NCBI RefSeq assembly: GCF_015351475.1 | Contig: NZ_JADKPR010000024.1 | Coordinates: 1 to 64,000, forward strand | Source of the DNA: Flavobacterium sp. HJJ | GTDB taxonomy: Bacteria; Bacteroidota; Bacteroidia; Flavobacteriales; Flavobacteriaceae | DNA length: 64,000 bases | Reading direction: 5' to 3' | Shown: piece by piece, positions 9,279-17,753 of the stretch | How positions within the stretch are numbered: position 1 is the stretch's first letter | How the letters are laid out: the number at the start of each line of letters is the position of its first letter | The notes under the pieces: model-generated | The model's database searches: none | What the model saw: the letters and a program-made list of their open reading frames with translations, nothing else | What the model was told of the DNA's origin: nothing | Made by a program: the position numbers and the translations under genes

Positions 9279-10610
9279 ATGAAATTGAAGAATTGTATGA
9301 TACTCCTTCTGTGCTGTCTCTCAGGTGTGTCATCACATGCACAAAAGACAGTAAGTTTAAAGGATGCTATTAATTCCAGTTTATCGAATCACAGTAGTGC
9401 CGTAATTTATAACAACAAAATCGGAATTGCAGTAAACCAGAATAAAGATGCATTATCGGGATACTTGCCTCAAATTAATGGTTCATTCGCATTTGATTAT
9501 AATATAAAGAGGCAAACGACTGTATTTCCAGGAGTAATGTTGGGAAGCCCTAATGATGTAGAGGTGCAGTTTGGAAATAAGTACACAGGTATGGCTACTT
9601 TACAATTGGATCAGACTATATATGATCAAGCATTGATTTACGGTATCAAAGCTGGTGTTCCTGCAAAATTAATTGCAGAGCTTAATCGTGATAAAAATAA
9701 TGAAGATCTAACTTATAATACAGCGGCAGCTTTTTTTCAGATTCTTGTTCTAAAGGAACAGAAAAAACTTCTTGTGGCAAACGAGACTCAATATAACGAG
9801 TTGCTTAGAATATCTACACTTCGTTTTGATAAAGGAGCCGAAAAAAAGGTAGATGTTGATAGGGTTGTTGTACATCTTAATGATGTTAGAGCAGATTTAA
9901 AGCAGATAGACTTAGATATTGATGTCGCATATAATACACTGCGAAACGCTATGGCACTTCCACTCGAAGACAAATTCAGTATAGATGAAAACTTGGATTT
10001 TAAAAAATACTTGGAATTTCAAACTGAAAATTTAAGTGTTAGGGATCTCATTGGTTATAAATTGCAGGAGCAGAATATTGTTTTGCAAGAAATTGATTTA
10101 AAGCGTAAGAAAGCGGCGTATCTCCCTACTGTAAATGGTTATGCAAGATATGGAGAGCAGGCATTTGGGAATGAATTAGATAAAGTTTTTGACCGATGGA
10201 AGGATTTTTCTAGTCTGGGGCTGAAGGTAAATATTCCAGTATTTAGTGGAGGACACCGTAATGCACAAATACAGGTTAGCCGTTTGGAACTTGATAACGC
10301 TAAACAGGATTTAAATCAGGGTGTAATTGATTTTGAGATCAAGTTTGAAAATGCAAGTAAGCAACTTGCCGAGGATATCACTAAGCTAAATTCAAATAAA
10401 ACAAATATGGATTTAGCAAAGAGTATTTACGAGACCAATAAATTCCAGTATAGTAAAGGTGTTGCTCAAATGTCGGATTTGTTAGACACCGATTTTACTT
10501 ATAGGCAGGCAGAATCAAAGTATATGAACTCATTGTTTAATTTGGTTACTAACCGTCTAATATACGAAAGGGCGAAAGGAACTATTAGAAATTTTGTTAA
10601 TCAATTATAA
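9279..10610 (+). CDS. TolC-family outer-membrane efflux protein
   Basis: The 443-residue product has a signal peptide (ends near SSHAQ) and the long alternating helical repeats of outer-membrane factors: two similar halves, each with a strand-helix pattern (SLKDAINSSLSNHSSAVIYNNKIG; YETNKFQYSKGVAQMSDLLD, shown in part). The VSDLLD-like end of the second coiled coil is typical of TolC-type channels. It is the first gene of a three-gene operon with an adaptor 10 bases downstream and an RND pump, so it supplies the exit duct. Substrate unknown. Regulation: two operator-like repeats precede it. Confidence 0.92.
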   Translation: MKLKNCMILLLCCLSGVSSHAQKTVSLKDAINSSLSNHSSAVIYNNKIGIAVNQNKDALSGYLPQINGSFAFDYNIKRQTTVFPGVMLGSPNDVEVQFGNKYTGMATLQLDQTIYDQALIYGIKAGVPAKLIAELNRDKNNEDLTYNTAAAFFQILVLKEQKKLLVANETQYNELLRISTLRFDKGAEKKVDVDRVVVHLNDVRADLKQIDLDIDVAYNTLRNAMALPLEDKFSIDENLDFKKYLEFQTENLSVRDLIGYKLQEQNIVLQEIDLKRKKAAYLPTVNGYARYGEQAFGNELDKVFDRWKDFSSLGLKVNIPVFSGGHRNAQIQVSRLELDNAKQDLNQGVIDFEIKFENASKQLAEDITKLNSNKTNMDLAKSIYETNKFQYSKGVAQMSDLLDTDFTYRQAESKYMNSLFNLVTNRLIYERAKGTIRNFVNQL

Positions 10611-10620
10611 TTATGTTATT

Positions 10621-11685
10621 ATGAAAAAGAAAATTATAACTATATCAATCATACTTGTGTTTTTTACAACAATAGGTTATGTATTAAGTAAAAATAAAGA
10701 AGCAATCGACAAGAAAAATGTAAGTGTCGACAGAAGTAATATTCCTGTTGCGGTTTCTGTAATAAAACTGGAACAACAAACTGTTAAACGAAACTTAGAA
10801 GTACCTGCAACTTTGGAGCCTTCAAAAAAGGCAAATATTACAGCTGCATCATCAGGTACACTTGCCAGCCTAAATATTTCTTTAGGTTTGAAGGTAGTTG
10901 CAGGTCAGGTTATTGGTGCCATTGATACACGTCAACAACAGATAAATTTAAATGATGCGAAAGATGCTTTTAACAAAGCAAAATTAGATTATCAGTTAAA
11001 TAAGGAGCTTTATGAAGGTAATGCCGGAACAGGTCAGAGCGTTAAAGATGCACAACGAACAATGGAGAGTGCCCGTTTTAAATTATCACAACTCAATCAG
11101 CAGATTGGAGATGCCAAAATAAAAGCTCCAATTACAGGGATTATTGTAACTAAAACAGGAGAAGTAGGTGAGTATACAAGTCCGGGGACTACAGTTGCGA
11201 CAGTTGTAGATGTTTATAATTTAAAAGCAGTGGTTTTTGTGAATGAAAAAGATGTATACAAGCTTCATCTTAATCAGCCGGCGGTTATTACTGCAGAGGC
11301 CCTCAGTGGAAAAAGTTTTAATGGAAAAGTGAATTTTATATCACCGGTAAGCGATGAAAATCATAACTATCGTGTGGAATTGGTTGTGAATAATCAATCA
11401 GCAGTACTAAAAGCAGGAACTTATATTAAAGTGAGTTTCGATTTTGGCAGCGAAGCTTCTGTTTTGTTAATTCCTAAAAATACACTTGTTGAAGGAACAA
11501 AGAACCCTTTTGTTTATGTTGTAAATGGAGATAGGGCTACAGTTCGTAAAATTACCGTTGGAAGGGAGTTTGGAGAGAATGTGGAGGTATTAAGTGGGCT
11601 GCGTCAAGGTGAAGAAGTTGTTGTGAGCGGTCAAATTAACCTTAGTGATAATTCTAAAATAGAAAAAAGAAATGTCAATAAATAA
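10621..11685 (+). CDS. RND efflux periplasmic adaptor (HlyD/MFP family)
   Basis: The start is placed at ATG 10621, which begins a clear signal anchor (MKKKIITISIILVFFTT). An upstream in-frame ATG at 10594 would overlap tolC and add no domain. The 354-residue protein shows the split lipoyl domain (TAASSGTLASLNISLG... and AKIKAPITGIIVTKTG), a helical hairpin between them, and a beta-barrel plus membrane-proximal domain (FVYVVNGDRATVRKITVGRE, LSGLRQGEEVVVSG). No lipobox cysteine is seen, so it is anchored by the N-terminal helix. It bridges the TolC-family channel and the RND pump in the same operon. Confidence 0.93.
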   Translation: MKKKIITISIILVFFTTIGYVLSKNKEAIDKKNVSVDRSNIPVAVSVIKLEQQTVKRNLEVPATLEPSKKANITAASSGTLASLNISLGLKVVAGQVIGAIDTRQQQINLNDAKDAFNKAKLDYQLNKELYEGNAGTGQSVKDAQRTMESARFKLSQLNQQIGDAKIKAPITGIIVTKTGEVGEYTSPGTTVATVVDVYNLKAVVFVNEKDVYKLHLNQPAVITAEALSGKSFNGKVNFISPVSDENHNYRVELVVNNQSAVLKAGTYIKVSFDFGSEASVLLIPKNTLVEGTKNPFVYVVNGDRATVRKITVGREFGENVEVLSGLRQGEEVVVSGQINLSDNSKIEKRNVNK

Positions 11686-11743
11686 GACTATAAAACTTAC
11701 AATTTTTGAGTGCTGTGGAGAACTAAATTATAAATAGAGAAAA

Positions 11744-14700
11744 ATGTCAATAACAGAATTATCAATAAAACGACCGCTATTGATTACCGTAATCTTTGTT
11801 ACGATGATCCTTTTTGGCTGGATCAGCTATAATCAGCTGGATTATAATTTACTTCCTAAATTTGAAGCCAATGTGATTTCAGTTCAAACTGTATATAGAG
11901 GTGCTTCATCGGATGAAGTTCAAAACAGTATTACCAAACCTGTTGAGGAGGCTGTTTCAACTATTGAAGGTGTTAGCTCGGTTTCTTCCATATCGCAGGA
12001 AGGTGTTTCAGTAGTTACTATCGAACTCAAATCAGGATTCGAAATGAATAAGGCGCAAAGAGATGCCGAAAGAAAAGTAAACGAGATTAAGGGGAATTTG
12101 CCATCGAATGCAGATGATCCTTTGGTTCGAAAATTTAGTACTGATGAGATGCCTATACTTCGTATTAGTGCTACGAGTAATTTGAGTGAACCGGGCCTTT
12201 ATAATCTTGTAGATACCAAAATAAGACCGCTTCTGCAAAATGTGGCCGGTGTAGGACAAGTTACGCTTATTGGTGGTAACGAGCGTGAGATTCAAATAAC
12301 GCTTGATAATGATAAGCTTGAAAGTTATGGGGTTTCGTCAAATCAGGTAAATCAAATTATTGCCAATAGTAATACTTCATATCCAGCTGGAAGTGTTGAG
12401 TCAAGTAGCAGTCGTTTTTCGATAAGGCTAGATGCCAAAACTTCTAAATTAGAAGATATGCGTAATCTGATTATAAAGGAAAATACTGATGGAAGCCGTA
12501 TATTACTGAAGGATATTGCGATTATTACCGATTCGCAAACCGAACCAACTACTATTAACCGAATTAATGGAAAATCTGGAATCGGAATTCAAATAACCAA
12601 GCAGGCGGATGCAAACGCTGTAGAAGTAAGTCAGAGCGTAAAACAGAAGCTTGAAGTCATTAAAAAGCAGTATGCTGGTGAAAATTTTAATTATATAATT
12701 GCGGCAGATCAATCTGTTTATACTTTAGCTTCGGCTGATGCGGTAATGCATGATCTTTTTTTGGCAATTTTAATTGTAGGTGGGGTGATGTTGTTGTTTT
12801 TGCATAGTATGCGAAGTTCATTGTTTGTTTTGGTTGCCATTCCTTCGGCTATGATTCCGACATTTGCTTTAATGTACTTGTTTGGATTTTCATTGAATCT
12901 TATGACATTAATGGGGCTTTCACTTGTTGTTGGTATTCTTGTTGATGATAGTATAGTGGTTCTTGAAAATATTTATCGTCATATGGAAATGGGTAAAGAA
13001 AAGGTTAAAGCCTCACTTGAAGGACGAAATGAAATTGGGTTTACTGCAATGGCAATTACTTTGGTCGATGTCGTAGTTTTTGTTCCACTTTCATTTTCAG
13101 GTGGTTTAATTGGGAATATCCTAAGAGAATTTGCTCTTGTAGTCGTATTTTCAACTTTAATGAGCTTATTTGTATCTTTTACATTAACTCCATTACTTGT
13201 TTCAAAATGGGGAAAATTAGAAGTTTTGAGTAAAAATTCACTTTGGGGAAGATTGAGTTTAAGCTTTGAGCACTTCATGGATCAGCTCAAAGTAACTTAT
13301 GGCCATATTTTAGAGTGGACTTTAAGTCATAAACGATGGGTCTTAGGAGGGATATTTGTACTTATGATTGGGTCTTTTACTTTACTAGGGAAAGGTTTTA
13401 TAGGTACTTCGTTCTCTAGTAATGGAGATCGTGGTGAATTTACAATTCAGGTAGAGACATCCGTTCAGACTCCTTTGTATCAAACCAACCAAAATGTAAA
13501 GCAATTAGAGAAATTATTGTTGTCTTATCCAGAGGTAGTAAATGTTTTTACCAATGTGGGATTGCAGAGTGGTACTACTGGGGGTAATTCCAATACTAGT
13601 AATGTGGCAGAATTGGCGGTAGTACTGGTGGATAAAGAAAACAGAAGCATTTCTACCGAAGATTTTGGTTCAAAAATTAGGGATGAAGCTGCCAAAATAC
13701 CTGGATTGAAAATTAGTATCCTCCCTACCACTATAGCTGGAACAATTTCGCTTCCTATTCAAATTGCTGTAAAGGGAACCGACATGGATTCTATCTGGAA
13801 GGGGGCAAGGTTGCTGCATGATGTAGTAGTAGCTACTCCTGGAACAGATTATGTGGAGTTCAGCACAAAGAGTCCTAAATCTGAAATTTCTATTGACCTA
13901 AGCAGAGAACGTGTGTCGCAGTATGGTCTAACCATACCTGAAGTTGGAAATGCGGTACAGTTGGCTTTTAGAGGAAACGATGAGACGAAGTATAAAGATA
14001 ATGGTGAAGAATACCCAATTAATTTAACTCTTGAAAAAGGGGATCGATTGAATATAGAAAGCGTTAGAAAGCTGACTATTAAAAACAGCAGGGGGGCTGT
14101 TGTTCGATTAGACCAAATAGCGGAAGTTAAGGAAATATTGGGACAGGCAGTTCTTGAGAGAACTGATAAGTTGAATACCATTAAAGTTACGTCGGCTGCG
14201 GTTGGGCGACCAAGTGGTACGATTGTGGAAGATATTCAGAAGAAATTAGAGCACGTTTCGATGCCTAAAGGAGTTAGTATTGAATATTTAGGTGATGCCA
14301 AAAATCAAAAAGAAGCTTTCGGGAGCCTAGGTTTCGCTATGTTGCTTGGTATTCTACTTGTTTATTTAATTATGGTGGCTCTATATGAGAGTGTCGTTTA
14401 TCCATTTGTTGTCCTATTTTCTATACCTGTGGCAATTATTGGAGCTCTTTTAGCATTGGCTTTAAGTATGGAAACTTTATCCATTTTTGCAATAGTCGGA
14501 TTAATTATGCTTCTTGGTCTTGTAGCAAAAAATGGAATCTTGATTGTAGATTTTACGAATCAGCTGAAAAGCGAGGGCTTACCAGTTAAAGAAGCATTAA
14601 TTGAAGCAGGTAAGGAACGTTTGCGTCCGATATTGATGACTACGATTGCCATGATTACGGGAATGTTGCCAATTGCTTTGGCAAGCGGTGCCGGAGCAGA

Positions 14701-14878
14701 GGTTAAAAAAGGTATGGCATGGGTAATTATTGGAGGATTGACCAGTTCTTTACTACTTACTTTAGTTTTGGTTCCTGCTATGTATATGATTATCGAAAGT
14801 ATGAGAGTTAAAGTCAACGGATGGTTTTCGAAAAAGAAAGAGGTGATTGATGAAGAGCAGGAAATTGTTGGGGTTTAG
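11744..14878 (+). CDS. RND-family efflux permease (AcrB/HAE-1 type)
   Basis: At 1044 residues it has the full RND length, with twelve predicted membrane spans and two large periplasmic loops. It starts ITELSIKRPLLITV, and the proton-relay Asp401-Asp402 sits in TM4 (VGILVDDSIVVLENI). The TM10-11 block VGLIMLLGLVAKNGILIVDF and the RLRPILMTT loop are typical. It uses proton motive force to expel small molecules through the adaptor and TolC-type partners encoded just upstream (58-base gap). The HAE-1 or HAE-1-like group fits better than heavy-metal pumps because the metal-binding motifs are not seen. Substrate unknown. Confidence 0.95.
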   Translation: MSITELSIKRPLLITVIFVTMILFGWISYNQLDYNLLPKFEANVISVQTVYRGASSDEVQNSITKPVEEAVSTIEGVSSVSSISQEGVSVVTIELKSGFEMNKAQRDAERKVNEIKGNLPSNADDPLVRKFSTDEMPILRISATSNLSEPGLYNLVDTKIRPLLQNVAGVGQVTLIGGNEREIQITLDNDKLESYGVSSNQVNQIIANSNTSYPAGSVESSSSRFSIRLDAKTSKLEDMRNLIIKENTDGSRILLKDIAIITDSQTEPTTINRINGKSGIGIQITKQADANAVEVSQSVKQKLEVIKKQYAGENFNYIIAADQSVYTLASADAVMHDLFLAILIVGGVMLLFLHSMRSSLFVLVAIPSAMIPTFALMYLFGFSLNLMTLMGLSLVVGILVDDSIVVLENIYRHMEMGKEKVKASLEGRNEIGFTAMAITLVDVVVFVPLSFSGGLIGNILREFALVVVFSTLMSLFVSFTLTPLLVSKWGKLEVLSKNSLWGRLSLSFEHFMDQLKVTYGHILEWTLSHKRWVLGGIFVLMIGSFTLLGKGFIGTSFSSNGDRGEFTIQVETSVQTPLYQTNQNVKQLEKLLLSYPEVVNVFTNVGLQSGTTGGNSNTSNVAELAVVLVDKENRSISTEDFGSKIRDEAAKIPGLKISILPTTIAGTISLPIQIAVKGTDMDSIWKGARLLHDVVVATPGTDYVEFSTKSPKSEISIDLSRERVSQYGLTIPEVGNAVQLAFRGNDETKYKDNGEEYPINLTLEKGDRLNIESVRKLTIKNSRGAVVRLDQIAEVKEILGQAVLERTDKLNTIKVTSAAVGRPSGTIVEDIQKKLEHVSMPKGVSIEYLGDAKNQKEAFGSLGFAMLLGILLVYLIMVALYESVVYPFVVLFSIPVAIIGALLALALSMETLSIFAIVGLIMLLGLVAKNGILIVDFTNQLKSEGLPVKEALIEAGKERLRPILMTTIAMITGMLPIALASGAGAEVKKGMAWVIIGGLTSSLLLTLVLVPAMYMIIESMRVKVNGWFSKKKEVIDEEQEIVGV

Positions 14879-14963
14879 TATTTCCTTTTTAGGAGGTATA
14901 TAAACTGTCATTTTAGAATCGCTTATTGTAGAACAGATATTTTATTAATTAAAAAAAGTAAAA

Positions 14964-15386
14964 ATGAAAATAGTATTAACAATTCTTTTTTTTGGACTAT
15001 TTAGTGTGGGGTTTGCCCAGACATATGATTTGACAATTAAAGTTCCTAATGTAAAAAATTCGAAAGGGAGTATTCATGTTTCAGTATATGACAGTAAAAA
15101 CAAAACCGTATTTACAAAAATAGGTAAAGAGTATAGGATTTTGGATTTTAAAAATCTGGGTACAAAAGGGAAATATGTTATTAAGGATTTACCTGAAGGA
15201 GAATATGCAATTGCTTTATATCATGATGAGAATGATGATAAAAAATGCAATACTAATATGATTGGTATTCCAACTGAAGGTTATGGATTTACAAATCTTG
15301 AAAAAATCTGGTCAATTCCAAAATTTGATGATTGTAAGATTCTTTTAAACAAGAAACTATCGGTGATGGTTACTCTTATTTATTAG
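14964..15386 (+). CDS. DUF2141 secreted protein
   Basis: This is a 140-residue protein with a signal peptide (ends near VGFAQ) followed by a small beta-sandwich of the DUF2141 type (LTIKVPNVKNSKGSIHVSVY, then LPEGEYAIALYHDENDD and GIPTEGYGFT). Members of the family are periplasmic or secreted and have no known activity; they often sit beside membrane transport or stress genes. It lies 85 bases after the RND gene and may be read through from that operon. The acidic ENDDKK stretch could bind cations, but this is speculation. Confidence 0.8.
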   Translation: MKIVLTILFFGLFSVGFAQTYDLTIKVPNVKNSKGSIHVSVYDSKNKTVFTKIGKEYRILDFKNLGTKGKYVIKDLPEGEYAIALYHDENDDKKCNTNMIGIPTEGYGFTNLEKIWSIPKFDDCKILLNKKLSVMVTLIY

Positions 15387-15820
15387 GAATTTCAATGAGT
15401 AGTAGATTCTTTTCATCATTCAATAATTTCATAGATCCACAAAGATTTTTGATGTTTAGCATCTTATGAACAGTTGAGTTTAATAACTCACGTTCAATTG
15501 ATGAAATGGCATTCAGGACATATTTCCTATTTTTATAAATAAGGAGTTATGTCCTGTTTTGCTTTTTTAAAGATTATTGTTAAATACCAATATTAATTTT
15601 ACCTTTAATAGGTTATGATTCTTATGAATTGCAATGGTTTATAGCGAGTATTTTGAATAAGATTGTCTCAAATTTTAAAGATATATTATTTATAATTTAT
15701 TTTTTTTTATTTAATACTTTTTATTTAAAATTGCCAAAACCTTTTTTTTGAATATATGAAGAAATTTATGAGAATTAGTAAATGTATTTTAAAAATAGAA
15801 GTTGTTAACTATACGTAATT
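15387..15820. other. 434-base gap, AT-rich
   Basis: Apart from a long terminator-like hairpin at 15514-15567 this gap holds no gene. The last 200 bases are strongly AT-rich and presumably contain the promoter of the AraC-type gene, but no convincing box can be pointed out. Confidence 0.5.
15514..15567 (+). terminator. Long hairpin followed by T-rich tract
   Basis: CAGGACATA (15514-15522) pairs perfectly with TATGTCCTG (15548-15556), and an inner TCCTATTT/AAATAAGGA stem extends it with one bulge. TTTTGCTTTTTT follows directly. It would end transcripts from the efflux/DUF2141 region. Confidence 0.65.
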
Positions 15821-16942
15821 ATGGATATTATATTATTATCTATAGGATTATCACAATCATTGTTTGCAGTATCAATGATTATGACTAAAAGGCCAGTTAA
15901 AATTGCATATATAATTTTGTGCGCATTGCTATTGGTTTATGCCTTGATTTTTGGACTTGACATTCTTCAGTACTGTCATATTATACCTTCGCGTCGTTGG
16001 TTTTTGTCGCTCAGCCTTAGAATGTTTTGTGGACCTTTATTTTTCTTGTATGCAAAATATATAACGAAGGATTTGAGTAAGTTCAATCCTAAGGACTATT
16101 ATCATGCGTTACCATCTATTTTGCTGATTATTATATTTTTTATTTTAAAGTTACTTCCTGAAAACAAATCTATTTCCGATCAATTTTTTTACGATAAATA
16201 TGAGTGGTTACGAATGATCTATGGTTGGATTTTTATTTTGCTTGTTACTTATTATTCAATATCTTCTGTTAGTATTGTTTTGCAGTTTAAAAAACAGATC
16301 GTTCATAATTATTCTTACAGTTCCTTTAAAAATAGTTTGGACTGGCTGATCATTATGATAGTCCTTTTTGTAATTTTAATTATTTTGGTGATCGTGAGTA
16401 GTGCTTTGTATGAACAGGGTCGAATTGATGCTAAAGTTTATATTTTTAGGCACATTGTAGAGCTGTTTCATGTATATGTGATAAGTATTTGGGGCTTTCA
16501 ACAGAAACAATTATCAACCATACATGAGCCAGAGTTAGAAGATGATGATGAAACAGAAGAGTTTTCAAGCGGTAAATATATAAAATCAGGTTTGAAGAGT
16601 GATGATGCTAAGAATTATATTGAAAATCTTATAAAATTCATGGATGATTCGGCTATATGGAAAGATAGTGAGCTATCTATTGCAAAGTTGGCATCGCAAA
16701 CATCAATTTCTAAGCATCGGTTATCAGAGGTTTTAAATGAATATCTTGGCAAAAGTTTTTATGTTTTTGTAAATGAATATAGAGTCGAGCATGCAAAAAA
16801 ATTACTAAAAAAGAAAGAATATAGCAATTGGTCTATTATTGCAATAGCTTATGAGTGCGGTTTCAATTCAAAAACAGCTTTTAATAATTTTTTTAAAAAA
16901 TATACAAATCAAACGCCTAGTGAATTTAAAAAAAAATGGTGA
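15821..16942 (+). CDS. Membrane-bound AraC-family regulator
   Basis: The first roughly 235 of 373 residues hold about seven hydrophobic segments (for example AYIILCALLLVYALIFGLDI and SLDWLIIMIVLFVILIILVI). After an acidic linker (ELEDDDETEEF) comes an AraC-type double helix-turn-helix (ELSIAKLASQTSISKHRLSE and WSIIAIAYECGFNSKTAFNN) at residues about 280-373. This 7TM-AraC type is common in Bacteroidota and senses an unknown signal at the membrane. The next genes on the same strand are a TonB-dependent receptor and a small secreted protein, which are possible targets (inference from position). Confidence 0.88.
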   Translation: MDIILLSIGLSQSLFAVSMIMTKRPVKIAYIILCALLLVYALIFGLDILQYCHIIPSRRWFLSLSLRMFCGPLFFLYAKYITKDLSKFNPKDYYHALPSILLIIIFFILKLLPENKSISDQFFYDKYEWLRMIYGWIFILLVTYYSISSVSIVLQFKKQIVHNYSYSSFKNSLDWLIIMIVLFVILIILVIVSSALYEQGRIDAKVYIFRHIVELFHVYVISIWGFQQKQLSTIHEPELEDDDETEEFSSGKYIKSGLKSDDAKNYIENLIKFMDDSAIWKDSELSIAKLASQTSISKHRLSEVLNEYLGKSFYVFVNEYRVEHAKKLLKKKEYSNWSIIAIAYECGFNSKTAFNNFFKKYTNQTPSEFKKKW

Positions 16943-16996
16943 TAGGTGATTTATTAATGGGAGATTAGGATTGAATGATTGTAAATGATTGATTTA

Positions 16997-17028
16997 GCAG
17001 TAAGTATTAAACTTACTGCTTTTTTTTT
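16997..17028 (+). terminator. Rho-independent terminator after the AraC-type gene
   Basis: A perfect 9-bp stem GCAGTAAGT (16997-17005) / ACTTACTGC (17011-17019) with loop ATTAA is followed by nine T residues (17020-17028). This is a textbook intrinsic terminator 54 bases after the stop codon. Confidence 0.9.
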
Positions 17029-17753
17029 GGCCATTATTTTATGGTTTCTACGGAATGTTAAATGTTTCAGGTGTAGTAAGGTTCTATTTAAAGATTTAAA
17101 ATCTGGTTAGTGCTGAAGTTCTAATATTTTTTTATTAGCAATGATTTAAATTAATGAATTTTTAGTTTTGTTAGTTATTTTAGGTTTATTCATGAGGCTT
17201 TATTGTCTAATAAATTTGAAGTTTAATATCTGATTTGAGGAGATATTTATTGTTTTTAATTGTTTCAATCAATAACGGAGTATTTTAAGGTTAAAAAAAT
17301 GATTTTAATTGATTATATTGGATGTAAAAATAAATATAATGTTTTTTTTATGTGTTATTTTTTTTGTATCAATAATTTTCGTGCTTTTTTATTTGTTAAA
17401 AAGAAAATAATTTTTTGTCAGCCTGATGTCAGTTTTAGAAAAAAAACACTTCTAAGGGCTTGTAAATAAAGCTCCCCGAGTTAAGCGTACGATTTTCCCA
17501 ATTTTAACGAATGTCTTTTTTTATCGGGAAAATGTATCGAAACTATTTCGATGTTAATTGTGTGTTAAGTTTGTCCAAGAAGAAATGAAAAACTGGTGAC
17601 AGTTAATCTTAACTAACATTAACAAATTCAAAAAATTAAAATTATGAAAAGAAATGTTCCCATGACCAACGGACGAAAAAAGTTACTCGATGTCTTTTAT
17701 ATAGGCATAGATTTTAAAAAAAAAGTGTTTAACTAGGATTACAATTTAATATT
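17029..17753 (+). other. Long leader region before the TonB-dependent receptor gene
   Basis: No convincing full gene is present. A 69-codon frame at 17260-17469 is very rich in Phe, Ile and Lys from AT-rich DNA and has no family look. A 30-codon frame at 17644-17736 starts MKRNVPMTNGRKKLLDVF, right after an AAATTAAAATT context, and could be a leader peptide or the 5' scrap of a lost gene. The operator-like palindrome and promoter box at 17536-17573 are listed separately. Confidence 0.4.
17536..17573 (+). promoter_or_regulatory. Palindromic operator next to a TAnnTTTG promoter box
   Basis: ATCGAAA (17536-17542) and TTTCGAT (17546-17552) form a perfect 7-3-7 inverted repeat. A TAAGTTTG box (17566-17573) follows at the distance that puts the repeat over the -33 region. 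This probably drives and controls the receptor gene at 17754, leaving a leader of about 175 bases. Confidence 0.5.

Noticed and set aside
17260..17469. 69-codon open frame between the AraC gene and the receptor
   Set aside because: Composition is extreme (Phe, Ile, Lys, Cys) as expected from AT-rich non-coding DNA, with no signal peptide, motif or promoter.
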